Below are positions 1 through 9,200 of a DNA stretch of 64,000 nucleotides, in pieces. The position numbers were made by a program, and so were the translations under genes. The number at the start of each line of letters is the position of its first letter. Positions within the stretch are counted from its first letter, which is position 1. Source of the stretch: Rhizobium phaseoli (GTDB lineage: Bacteria > Pseudomonadota > Alphaproteobacteria > Rhizobiales > Rhizobiaceae); the NCBI RefSeq assembly GCF_010668805.1, contig NZ_WUFT01000014.1, positions 62,001 to 126,000 of the forward strand, given 5' to 3'. Under the pieces are notes generated by a model. That model saw only the letters and a list, made by a program, of their open reading frames with translations. It made no database searches and had not been told where the DNA came from.

Positions 1-37
1 GGCGAAGGCCGAGCGAAGGTCTGATATCATTGGGCAT
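1..37 (-). CDS. Start of an unidentified gene, cut by the window edge
   Basis: Only about twelve codons are visible, beginning MPNDIRPSLGLR. The start is proposed because an ATG at 37 is preceded on the minus strand by GGAG six bases upstream, and because it lies about 70 bases downstream of the RidA gene in the same direction. It would be the next gene of the importer/RidA operon. The product cannot be identified from this fragment. Confidence 0.4.
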   Translation of the reverse strand, partial: MPNDIRPSLGLR

Positions 38-106
38 GAAGGTCTCCAGAAGTCTTAGTCGAGGAACGCGCCATGGCGGACGCTGCTCCAAATATGAAAG
101 CTCTCG

Positions 107-604
107 TCAGCCATTCAAGGCGACGATCGCCTCGATTTCGACGGTGATGTTGCCGGGCAGCGAGCCGAAGCCGACGGCCGAGCGGGCATGTTCGCCCGCC
201 GCGCCGAAAACGGCGATCAACAGATCCGAGCAGCCGTTGATGACGCTTGGATGATCCTCGAACTCAGGCACGGCATTGACCATGCCGAGCAGCTTGACCA
301 CCCGCTTGACGCGGGAGAGATCGCCGAGCGCGTCATGCATGACGGCGAGCAGATTGATGCCGGTCAGCCGCGCATGCCGGTAAGCCTCCTCGACACCGAC
401 GCCGCCGCCGACTTTGCCGGCATGCATGAAGCCGTCGGCCTCACGCGGCCCCTGGCCGGAGAGGTAGAGCATATTGCCTTCCACCACATGCGTCACGAAA
501 TTGGCGATCGGCGGCGGTGGCGGCGGCAGCTTGATGCCGAGGGCGGCTAACCGTTGGTAAGGCGAGTTCTCGACCTTGCCGGCGGCGTTGGGAAACTGAT
601 TCAC
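107..604 (-). CDS. RidA (YjgF/YER057c/UK114) family protein
   Basis: A 165-residue protein of the RidA fold. Family members hydrolyse reactive enamine/imine intermediates made by PLP enzymes, or have related deaminase roles. The family pattern is visible: a strand with LYLSGQGP near residue 50, a central helix with HARLTGINLLAVMHDALGD, and the C-terminal strand NITVEIEAIVALNG. It is of the longer RidA subgroup rather than the 130-residue type. The GTG at 604 is chosen because AGGAG sits five bases before it; an in-frame ATG at 619 would place that site inside the gene. It follows the two permease genes by about 80 bases on the same strand, so it probably belongs to the importer operon and may deal with an amino-acid-derived substrate. 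The specific substrate is unknown. Confidence 0.85.
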   Translation of the reverse strand: MNQFPNAAGKVENSPYQRLAALGIKLPPPPPPIANFVTHVVEGNMLYLSGQGPREADGFMHAGKVGGGVGVEEAYRHARLTGINLLAVMHDALGDLSRVKRVVKLLGMVNAVPEFEDHPSVINGCSDLLIAVFGAAGEHARSAVGFGSLPGNITVEIEAIVALNG

Positions 605-681
605 GCAAACTCCTGTCATGCGAATTGGACTGGGCGAATTGGATTGGGCGAATTTCGATTGGCCGACGTCTGGTCGGCGGA

Positions 682-1551
682 TTAAAGGTCCTTGCGAAGT
701 CTTGGGTCGAGCATGTCCCTGAGGCCGTCGCCGACCATCTGTAGCGACAGCACCGAGAGAATGATGGCGACGCCGGGAAACAGCGTCATCCAGTCGGCCT
801 GGCCGATATATTGGCGGCCGGCGGCGATCATCGTTCCCCAGGTCGGAATTTCTGGGCTGACGCCAAGGCCGAGAAAGGAGAGGCCGGCTTCGGCAAGCAT
901 GGCGCTGGCAAAGAGGAAGGTGGCCTGCACCAGGATCGGCGAGAGCAGATTGCGCAGCACATGCCGGGTCATGATGTGAAAGGTGGAAATGCCGAGCGCC
1001 CTTGCCGCCTCGACATAGGGCAGCTCGCGAATGACCAGCGTCGACGCGCGCACGATGCGGGCAAGACGCGGCGCATAGACGATCGACAGCGCGATGATCA
1101 CCGTGGTCAAGGACGGGCCGAGGGCGGCGACGAGGGCGATCGCCAGCAGAATATCCGGGAAGGCCATCATCGCATCGATCAGCCGGGCAATCGGCGTATC
1201 GAGCTTCTGGAAGAAGCCGGCAAGCAAGCCGAGCGTCACGCCGATCACTGCCGACAGGCTGACGACCGCAACGCCGACGAGCAGCGACAGGCGGCCGGCA
1301 AAGATCGTCCGCGAGAAGACGTCGCGGCCGAACTCGTCCGTGCCGAAGAAGAAGGTGCCGCTCGGCGGCTTCAGCCGGTTGACGATGGAAAGCTTGGATG
1401 GCGAATAGGGCGCGACGACAGGCGCGAAGACCGCCAGCAGCACGAAGATCGCCAGGATCAGCAGGCCGAAGGTCACCGTCTTGCGCTTCAGCAGGCGGCG
1501 GACGAATTTGCTGCCTTCGCTCTCGACTGATTTGATTGCGATATCGGCCAT
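682..1551 (-). CDS. ABC transporter permease, DppC/OppC type
   Basis: A 289-residue inner-membrane permease of a peptide/opine/nickel-class importer. A cytoplasmic N-terminus leads into the first membrane helix (about residues 25-47), followed by the periplasmic segment with FFFGTDEFGRDVFSR that is typical of DppC proteins. Four to five further helices follow. The EAA loop that contacts the ATPase is visible as EAARALGISTFHIM. The ATG overlaps the stop of the upstream DppB-type gene by one base (TGATG), so the two are translationally coupled. No ATPase gene lies in the visible part of this operon; it may be to the left of the window. Substrate not determinable from sequence. Confidence 0.92.
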   Translation of the reverse strand: MADIAIKSVESEGSKFVRRLLKRKTVTFGLLILAIFVLLAVFAPVVAPYSPSKLSIVNRLKPPSGTFFFGTDEFGRDVFSRTIFAGRLSLLVGVAVVSLSAVIGVTLGLLAGFFQKLDTPIARLIDAMMAFPDILLAIALVAALGPSLTTVIIALSIVYAPRLARIVRASTLVIRELPYVEAARALGISTFHIMTRHVLRNLLSPILVQATFLFASAMLAEAGLSFLGLGVSPEIPTWGTMIAAGRQYIGQADWMTLFPGVAIILSVLSLQMVGDGLRDMLDPRLRKDL

Positions 1552-2492
1552 CAGTAGCGCACCCTCGGATCGACCAGCAGATAGAGCATGTCGATCGCAA
1601 AATTGATCAGCACGTAGAGGGCGGCGATGACGAGCAGCGCACCCTGGATGACAGGGTAATCGCGGCGCAGCACCGCCGAGACGACGAGATTGCCGACACC
1701 CGGCAGGCCGAAGACAGTCTCGGTGACGACGGCGCCCGAAATCAGCACCGCAGCCGTCAGGCCGAGCACCGTCAGGATCGGGATCAGCGCATTTTTCAGC
1801 GCATGCTTGAGGATGACCTTGCGCTCGACCAGCCCCTTTGCGCGCGCCGTGCGGATATAATCGTCGCCGAGCACATCCAGCATCGAGGCGCGGGTGAAGC
1901 GCAGGATCAGCGCCGAGGAGACGATGCCGAGCGCAAAGGCCGGCAGGGTCAGATGATACATCCGATCAAGGAAGGTCGAGCCGGGACCGCCATAACCCGA
2001 GACCGGGAAGATATTGAGCCGGACGGCGAAGAACTGCATCAGGATGAGGCCGAGCCAGAAGCTCGGGATGCTGGCGGCAAACATCGCCAGCGTCGTTGCC
2101 GCCTGGTCGACGAAGGAGCCACGCCGATAGGCGGCATAGATGCCGATCGGCAGCGCAATGGTGCTGGCGATCGCAAGCGAAAACAGCGTCAGGAAGAAGG
2201 TCGGCTCGGCGCGGTCGAGCAGAGCCGACGTCACCGGCATGTTGAGGAAGATCGACTGACCGAGATCGCCCTTCAGCAACTGGCCGATATAATAGAGATA
2301 TTGCAGGCCGAGCGACTGATCGAGGCCGAGCCTGGCGCGGAGATCGACAACATCCTGCGGCGTCGCATCCGGCCCGAGCATGACGGCGGCCGGGTCGCCC
2401 GGCGTCACGCGCACGATGACGAAGACGATCGTGACGACGAGAAACATCACGACGATCATGCCAAAGAAGCGCTGGAGGATGTAGCGGATCAT
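1551..2492 (-). CDS. ABC transporter permease, DppB/OppB type
   Basis: A 313-residue inner-membrane permease. The N-terminus MIRYILQRFFGMIVVMF and the early motif VTPGDPAAVMLG are characteristic of DppB/GsiC-like subunits. The EAA-type loop is seen as RTARAKGLVERKVILKHALKNA, and the protein ends LLVDPRVRY as is usual for this family. It lies between the binding protein gene (82-base gap containing a strong hairpin) and the DppC-type gene (one-base overlap), forming one transcription unit. Together the two permeases form the membrane channel for the substrate captured by the upstream binding protein. Confidence 0.92.
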   Translation of the reverse strand: MIRYILQRFFGMIVVMFLVVTIVFVIVRVTPGDPAAVMLGPDATPQDVVDLRARLGLDQSLGLQYLYYIGQLLKGDLGQSIFLNMPVTSALLDRAEPTFFLTLFSLAIASTIALPIGIYAAYRRGSFVDQAATTLAMFAASIPSFWLGLILMQFFAVRLNIFPVSGYGGPGSTFLDRMYHLTLPAFALGIVSSALILRFTRASMLDVLGDDYIRTARAKGLVERKVILKHALKNALIPILTVLGLTAAVLISGAVVTETVFGLPGVGNLVVSAVLRRDYPVIQGALLVIAALYVLINFAIDMLYLLVDPRVRY

Positions 2493-2533
2493 GAATGCTG
2501 GCCTTCAAGCCCTTGCAGATACGGCAGAAAAGA

Positions 2534-2565
2534 CCGGTGCCGAACCCTGGAAGGGTCGGCACCGG
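2534..2565 (-). terminator. Attenuator-like hairpin between binding protein and permease genes
   Basis: The arms CCGGTGCCGAACCCT (2534-2548) and AGGGTCGGCACCGG (2552-2565) pair over 14 base pairs with one bulged base and a three-base loop. Read on the minus strand the stem is followed by TCTTTTCTG, a weak U-rich tract. It sits just after the binding-protein stop codon. Such hairpins commonly let the binding protein be made in excess over the permeases, by partial termination or by protecting the upstream message. Confidence 0.7.
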
Positions 2566-2574
2566 CGGCGATGC

Positions 2575-4101
2575 TTACTTCTTGATCGAAGCGTTCCAGA
2601 AATATGGCCACGGGGCCGGATCGACGCCTTCGAGTTTGACCGACTTTGCCGCGACGGCGTTGAAATCGCCGATCTTCATAAAGGGCGCGTCCGTATAGAT
2701 CGCCTTCTGGACATCGGCCCAAAGTGCCACGCGCTTCTTCGGGTCGACCTCGGAGGTGAAGGCATCGACGGCGGCCTTGCGGGCCGGCGTATCCCACCAG
2801 CCGGGCGAGCTGGTCGAGAGCGAGCCGATCAGCGCCGGCTCCGGCAGGAACGGGCTGTGGGTGATGTAGATATCCCAGAGCTTCGGATCGGTGCGGCGCT
2901 GCGTCAGCGTCGCCCAGTCCACCACCTGCATATCGACGGTGAATCCGGCAAGCTTCAGATATTCGGCGGCGACCTGCGCCATCTTGTAGTGGAATTCATA
3001 CTGGCGGCTGGTCAGGATGCGGATCGGCTCACCTTTGTAGCCGGCCTTCTTGGCGGCAGCGGCCGCCCCTTCCGGATCGGCGACGTTATAGGCGCCTTCG
3101 ACGCCCGCATCCGTCGACCAGGAAAAGGTCTTCGGGTAGATGGCGCCGTCAAGCGCATAAAAATCCTTGCTGCCGAAAGCCGCGGCCAGCATGTCTTCCA
3201 TACTGAGCGCCTGGCGGATCGCCTTGCGAACCTCGACATTCGCAGCAACACCCTCCTTCGTGTTGAAAACGAAGACCGGATAACCGAAGGGCTTCAGCAT
3301 CACCGGCTGCGAGGCGGTGGAGGCTTTCAGCTTGTCGTAGGATTCGACCGCGATCGAGTCGACATAATCATACTGACCGGAGATGGCGGCCTCGACGCGG
3401 GTATTCGCATCCGGCACCGGCACGAAGCGGATTTCATCGAGATATTGATGGCGGGCGCCGCCATACCCATTGCTGTCGCCTTCGCGGGACTTGTAGCCGT
3501 CGAAGCGGACGAGCTGGATATACTGGTCGGCCTTGCGCTCCTTCAGCATATAGGGGCCGGTGCCGATGAACTCCTTCATCGGCTCGTCCTGCTTTTCGGC
3601 AGGGATGATGATCGCTGCCGAATTGTTGAAGGCGAGCAGCGAGGTCAGCGGCGCATAGGGCTGTTTCAGCGTGATGGTGACGGTTGCGGGATCGACGGCA
3701 GTGATCTTGTCGATGAAGCCGGCCACCTGCTTGCCGCGCGATGCGATCTTCATCCAGCGCCCGAGCGAGGCGACGACATCGTCCGAGGTCATGTCGCTAT
3801 TGTCGTGGAACTTGATGCCGGTCCTGAGCTTGATCGTATAGGTTTTGCCGTCGGCGCTGATCTCCGGCAGGCTTTCAGCCAAAAGCGGCGTGACGTTCCA
3901 GCTTTTGTCGAAAGTGTAAAGCGTTTCGAAAATATGCTGGGTGACGATGCCGACGAGATCGGCCGTCGACGACATCGGATCGAGCGTTGGCGGCTCGCCG
4001 ATCGTCGCGACATTGATGACGCCGCCCTTTTCCTGCGCAAAGAGGGTCGAAGGCAGGGCGACAAGCGCGGTACCGAGCAGAAATGCGACAAGTGTTTTCA
4101 T
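2575..4101 (-). CDS. ABC transporter substrate-binding protein, SBP_bac_5 family
   Basis: A 508-residue periplasmic binding protein of the dipeptide/oligopeptide/nickel class. A signal peptide (MKTLVAFLLGTALVALPS..., cleavage likely after FAQ near residue 22) precedes the mature protein. The family hallmarks are present: LDPMSSTADLVGIVTQHIFETL near the N-terminus, the segment LPEISADGKTYTIKLRTG, and IGTGPYMLKE. The start at 4101 is preferred over an in-frame codon at 4128 because it begins a proper signal peptide and has GGGAG upstream. It is the first gene of the minus-strand importer operon (binding protein, DppB, DppC, RidA). Peptides, opines or other small solutes are possible ligands; the sequence does not decide. 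Confidence 0.92.
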   Translation of the reverse strand: MKTLVAFLLGTALVALPSTLFAQEKGGVINVATIGEPPTLDPMSSTADLVGIVTQHIFETLYTFDKSWNVTPLLAESLPEISADGKTYTIKLRTGIKFHDNSDMTSDDVVASLGRWMKIASRGKQVAGFIDKITAVDPATVTITLKQPYAPLTSLLAFNNSAAIIIPAEKQDEPMKEFIGTGPYMLKERKADQYIQLVRFDGYKSREGDSNGYGGARHQYLDEIRFVPVPDANTRVEAAISGQYDYVDSIAVESYDKLKASTASQPVMLKPFGYPVFVFNTKEGVAANVEVRKAIRQALSMEDMLAAAFGSKDFYALDGAIYPKTFSWSTDAGVEGAYNVADPEGAAAAAKKAGYKGEPIRILTSRQYEFHYKMAQVAAEYLKLAGFTVDMQVVDWATLTQRRTDPKLWDIYITHSPFLPEPALIGSLSTSSPGWWDTPARKAAVDAFTSEVDPKKRVALWADVQKAIYTDAPFMKIGDFNAVAAKSVKLEGVDPAPWPYFWNASIKK

Positions 4102-4326
4102 GTGAGGGCTCCCGGTCAAGTTCCACAATTATGTAATTCATCTTTTTGTAAGAGAATAAGAGATGGATCGATCCTGTCAAGCGCGGGCGACCGATTATGC
4201 GCTCTTGCGGATACTGGAACACCAAAAACCACAATCTTCGGCTGCGCTCTGCCTGCACGAAGGCCGCGTTTTATGCCAAGGTGAGCGATCACCGGCGGTC
4301 AGGCTTCAATGGAACGGGAAAATAGA

Positions 4327-4911
<585 letters not shown>

Positions 4912-4959
4912 GGAAGCTGGGGAAAATGCTCCCGCCGCATCAACCATCCTCTCGGCAAC

Positions 4960-5274
4960 CTACGCCTCAATGTCGTATTCTCGGCGGCAATACACGAATC
5001 CGGACAATGGGTCCAAGTCCTTAAAGAGTCGATTTGCGTATAAACATTCTACATCAATACGTGCGATTAACTCTACTCCGGCAGAGGCACAAATGTTTGT
5101 TGATAATACTTCTATACTCTCGACATCAAAATCGGTGGGCTCGCGCTCCAAGTAATATCTTATGAGAAGAGTTTTCCCAGAGAATTCGGCAGCAATGGCC
5201 CTGATCTCTGGGTAGATTTCCCCAAGTAAACTTTGCCAAATATGAAGGATTAGCCAACCTGGCAGTTTGTTCAC
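4960..5274 (-). pseudogene. Immunity-like ORF, probably 5'-truncated (orphan module)
   Basis: An ORF of 104 residues from a GTG (MNKLPGWLILHIWQS...), acidic and AT-richer than its surroundings. It resembles small proteins found downstream of contact-inhibition or polymorphic toxin genes, but I cannot name its family with certainty. The reading frame stays open for 27 codons upstream of the GTG (SWNAVSDKISLSYEFLKS...), to a TAG at 5356-5358, and this upstream stretch reads like real protein sequence. There is no ATG, GTG or TTG in it. The likeliest reading is a gene that lost its 5' end, although initiation at the GTG would still give a product. It lies 134 bases beyond the first immunity candidate, where orphan immunity genes are normally found. 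It might instead be a functional short gene. Confidence 0.5.
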
Positions 5275-5408
5275 CGCTGTCGCCTTTGCAGATAGGACTG
5301 ATTTCAGGAATTCATACGAGAGACTGATCTTGTCTGAAACGGCGTTCCAACTCCGCTACAGCCTCAGCGTCCGAGGGCAATTAGTGCACCTACCGTCGGA
5401 GCTTCGGT

Positions 5409-6038
5409 TCAACTCGTGGACGGTGTCCTGATGATGGAATGCATGCCTGGCAGTTGATCCGCCCGCGCCAAAAAGTCGTGCGCGACTCGTACATTTGCGT
5501 CGTCGCCTAAGCCGATCACGCCAAAACCAAAATCATCGTGCGGATAAAAGGCCAGTTGCCAATTCGGCGACATGATGAAGCAATGACCGTACAGTCCGTA
5601 CACAACCATCTTTGCGACAAGTAACGATCTTATACATACGATAGAGAAATCATCCCCCTTGATAAGGGTAATATCTCTCCATTCCTTTTCGACAGATTCA
5701 CTATATTTCTGCGAACTAGGATCACGCCCAAATCGTTTTTTGTAACTAAATTGTCTAACAAGCCCAGACTGAACAAGGCCTTTTATTAGATCGCCGTCTC
5801 GCTGGTCATCCGCAGCATCGCCGTAATGCCCAACTTCGTCAGAGTTTGCGTGCACCGAAGATGCAATCACAAAATATTCCAGATCGTTTTTGAAATATCG
5901 CATGAAGAAGTCGACGGCAGATTCTTCCATGCCCGGTTCATATCGGGTGTCTTTTTCAAAAAAACCGAGGAAGCGATCTGATGCTCCATATCCCGCGAGA
6001 TTGACTGACTTCAGTAGCAAACGAAGGGTATCGCTCAT
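5409..6038 (-). CDS. Candidate immunity protein of the CdiA-like toxin
   Basis: A 209-residue cytoplasmic protein (MSDTLRLLLKSVNLAGYG...) without a recognised domain, signal peptide or membrane helix. The case for immunity is positional. It starts ten bases after the stop of the 2620-residue exoprotein gene, on the same strand, and its ribosome-binding site AAAGGAAG overlaps that stop codon, so the two are coupled. It is also AT-richer than the conserved part of the exoprotein gene, like the toxin-coding 3' end. Cognate immunity genes of CdiA proteins occupy exactly this place and are equally variable. The C-terminal part (FIMSPNWQLAFYPHDDFGFGVIG) is rich in aromatic and acidic residues, as is common in proteins that cap basic toxins. 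An alternative is an unrelated hypothetical gene. Confidence 0.65.
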   Translation of the reverse strand: MSDTLRLLLKSVNLAGYGASDRFLGFFEKDTRYEPGMEESAVDFFMRYFKNDLEYFVIASSVHANSDEVGHYGDAADDQRDGDLIKGLVQSGLVRQFSYKKRFGRDPSSQKYSESVEKEWRDITLIKGDDFSIVCIRSLLVAKMVVYGLYGHCFIMSPNWQLAFYPHDDFGFGVIGLGDDANVRVAHDFLARADQLPGMHSIIRTPSTS

Positions 6039-6048
6039 TGTTCTTCCT

Positions 6049-6250
6049 TTAAAATTTAATAATTACCCCGTTGCTACCGACGGTGATCTTGTCCGACGGG
6101 CGAGGAGCTTTTCCTGGATGCGAACCAACCTTCCATTCTCCATCTTTGTCGGTATGAGTTGTCCGACTCTTCTCCCAGATCTCACCAGTTTTCCTGTTTC
6201 TGTATTTCGTTCCTTCAACTTTGACAAAATCCTCCGGATACGATTCTGGG
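6049..6250 (-). other. Variable C-terminal toxin domain candidate of the exoprotein
   Basis: The last 66 codons, starting near PESYPEDFVKVEGTKYRN, follow a Ser/Gly/Asp-rich linker and are AT-richer than the repeats. The domain is small and basic and contains KTGEIWEKSRTTHTDKDGEW and KVGSHPGKAPRPSDK, with histidine, aspartate and tryptophan spaced in a way reminiscent of small polymorphic-toxin domains of the Ntox21 sort. That resemblance is from memory and unverified. Position, size, composition and the adjacent coupled gene are the real evidence. The target (RNA, DNA or membrane) is unknown. Confidence 0.5.
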
Positions 6251-9200
6251 GTTCTGACCTTGTCGCCAACAGCAGAGGAACTGGCCTTTTTACCGCGTGG
6301 AGGCTCACTCGTAGAATCGTTTCCGCCATCCGAATCTTTTTCATTATAGACAACCTGTTTGCCAGTGGCGGCGGAAATCTGATCTGCCACGCCCGCCAAC
6401 ATAGAGTCTGGCATAGCACCGCCCAACACGGTGCCTGAGAGCAGTTCGTATTGGCCGTCGTTGCCGATGGTGAGAAATAGGATGGTCGCCTGACCGCCTT
6501 GCGTAATTTCAACGCGCCGTAGCAAGGAGTCGCCGTCACCGGTGACATGGACCGCCGTTCCGTCCGCTAAGATCGCGGTCTGATCAATCTTGTCGCCAAC
6601 TGCTGTTGTTGAGGCCAGCAAGAACCCGGTGGTTAACAATCCGGCGACCGCTGTGCCCGCCAAAGTCGCCTCTGCGATAGCGAGCTTGGTCAGGCGCTGA
6701 AATACATTTAGACAGTTGAGTGCGCCTGCCGCAGAGACGGAGAAGCTCTTGCCCCCAACGAAAATGGTGCAGCTCGCGGCTTCGGCGTATGCAGGCGTAA
6801 TAAGCCAATCAAGTAGATGAAACTCATTCTCTGCGCGCTGGCCGCAGCTCGCCAATTGAGAAAGCACTGCTGGGTCATCTCGATATTGCGCGAGCGCAGC
6901 TGCGGAACGGGCGTCATCCAAAGACAAATGTCCATCTGCAGCCATACGCTCGAACACGTCGCCGATCGCGTCGGCAATCGTTTTGCCGGCCTCAAGCGCC
7001 GCTTTTATGCTCTGCGTCGAGACATAGATCTCCAGATCGACATGCTTATCTCGTGTGATCTCGTATGCTTTCTCGGGATCCCGGTTCAAGTCGGCGAGCG
7101 GCGCTGTCGCTCCAGATTGTTCCGAGGCCGCCTGCTTCTCTTCGTTACGGACGGTGATCGCGCCAGGGCCGACGGTAGCACGGACGGTCTGGCGCGTGTC
7201 GTCGAGCTGATAGGTGCCCTCCAACGTGTTGTTTGCCGGCGGCGCTCCGGGCAGCTCGTTGCCGGGAATCTCGATACCGATTTGGGCGCTGAAGCCCTCA
7301 TAACCTTTCTGTCCAAGGAAATCCTTATAGGTCAGCGTATCAGTGGAAAGCGACAGGTCGCCGCTGTCGGAGATGATCTTGCCGGCCTGAAGATCGGTAT
7401 TGCCGCCGACCTCGATATCCATCTTGCCGGTGGAAAGTAGACCGGATTGCTCGCTGATCCAGTTCGTTGCGCCCGAGCCGAGGCCGCCACCGAATTGCAA
7501 GCCGGAAAGCTGAGTGGTCAAAGGCAGAAAGTTGCCTCCTACCATTCCGCTCAACGAGAAACCGGCGGAGGCAGAGTTGTTGGCGCTGCTGCCGAGATCG
7601 GGCGTAGAGATGATGCTGAGATCGCCTCCGATATCGGCCGTGACCGTATCGCCGGAAACGACAGCGCCCTTGAGCGTCGTGTCGTTGCCGGAGCTGATCG
7701 TGATGTCGCCGCTACCGATCACATGGCTGTTGACTTGTGTGATCGAGGTGGCATCGGATTTCGACATTCCCGCGCCGGCGCCGCCGGTGACGCCAACGCC
7801 GACGCCTTGCAGGCCGATACCCGCGCTTACGCCGAAGCTGGCGTTCGCCGACTTGCTGTCGCTGCCCGTCTCGCTGGTCGCCTGGGCGCTTTCAAGCTTG
7901 ATATCATGACCGGCTTTCAGCGTAATGTCGCCGAACTTGTCGTCGCCGACTACAGCGGCAACGCCGTAATCATACCCCGCCGCTATCTGAGCACCGTGCC
8001 CAGTCAGATCGCCGGAAGTCGCTTCGATGGTGACCGAGCGTCCCGCCTCTACGTTGGTGACGACCGGTGTGGAAGTTGAAGAAGAAGCGCTGCTCTTTTC
8101 GTAGCTGAAGCCTGCCGTCAGCGATACGGAGGCGATGCTGCCGCCGTCCTTGGCGATGCCGGCGATTTGCTGGATGGCATCATAAGCTTTAAGCGAGGCG
8201 AAGGCTGCGTTGGCTGCCGAATAGCCATCGGAGATACCTGTGATCTTCTCCGCTGCCCCGGCAATGCTCTGGGCTGCACTGACTAGCCCTGTCGAAACCG
8301 ATAGCGTCACACCGGCAAAGAACTGCTCATGCACGCTTTCATAGTTAGATTTGTCCTCCGCACTCAGCAGGTTGACATCGCGGTCGGCGGTGATCGCGAC
8401 ATCGCGTTCGGCCGACACGTCGGCGGCCTGCAGGTTGGCGTCACGGCCGGCCTTGATCGTCAGGTCGTTGCCGGCGGAAAGAGTGGCCATCGCGTTGGTC
8501 TGCGAGCCTTGTTTCGTCGTGTCGGAAACCGACGACATGCCGATGCCGACGGAGAAGCCACCGCTGCTCGAACCGAAGGAAATGCCGAAACCGGAGCGTT
8601 TTTCTTTCTCCTCGGACGATTCGCTTTCGGCGCCCGGCGTTATGTTGACGTCGCGGGCGGCGTCAAGCGTGATGTTCTGGTCGGCATAGATCTGCGAGCC
8701 GAGAATGTTCACATCGGTGTCGCGGGACTTCAGCGCCAGGTCGGTTCCGGCTGAAAGCACCGACGCCACATTGAGTTCGGATGCCTGCTTGCCGCTCTTC
8801 TGCTCCGCGCCCCAGAGCGATATGAAGCCGTCGCCGGAGCCGACGAAGAGGCCGGATTTCTTCCGCGTGACCTCAAGCTCATGCTGCTCGGCCGCGCCGA
8901 TTACCGAGACGCTGTCGCCCTCGACGGAAATCGAGCCATCTGCATAGACTTGTGAACCCGCGATCACTGCCGCGCCGCCAGCATTCAAGTTGATATTGCC
9001 GGATGCGCCGAGTTCGGAGGCGACCGTCGTTTCGTCATAGCTTTTGTGGCTGGAGTTCCCTTTGGAGAGGAAGCCGCTGCGCGAGCCCTTGTCATCCTTG
9101 GCGCTGGTGTCCTTGCCGGAAGCGATGACGAGGTCGCCGCCGGTGGTGATGTTTAGGTTCGCCGCGCCGGTCTCTGTGCCGGCTTCGATCTTCGAGGTGG

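Noticed and set aside
2491..4284. Long plus-strand open frame opposite the binding-protein gene
   Set aside because: It is the antisense shadow of a clearly recognisable SBP_bac_5 gene; such long antisense frames are common in high-GC DNA.
6300..6800. VENN or similar pretoxin boundary motif in the exoprotein
   Set aside because: The region before the C-terminal domain was read for VENN-like sequences and none was found; only a hydrophobic helix and a Ser/Gly/Asp-rich linker are there.
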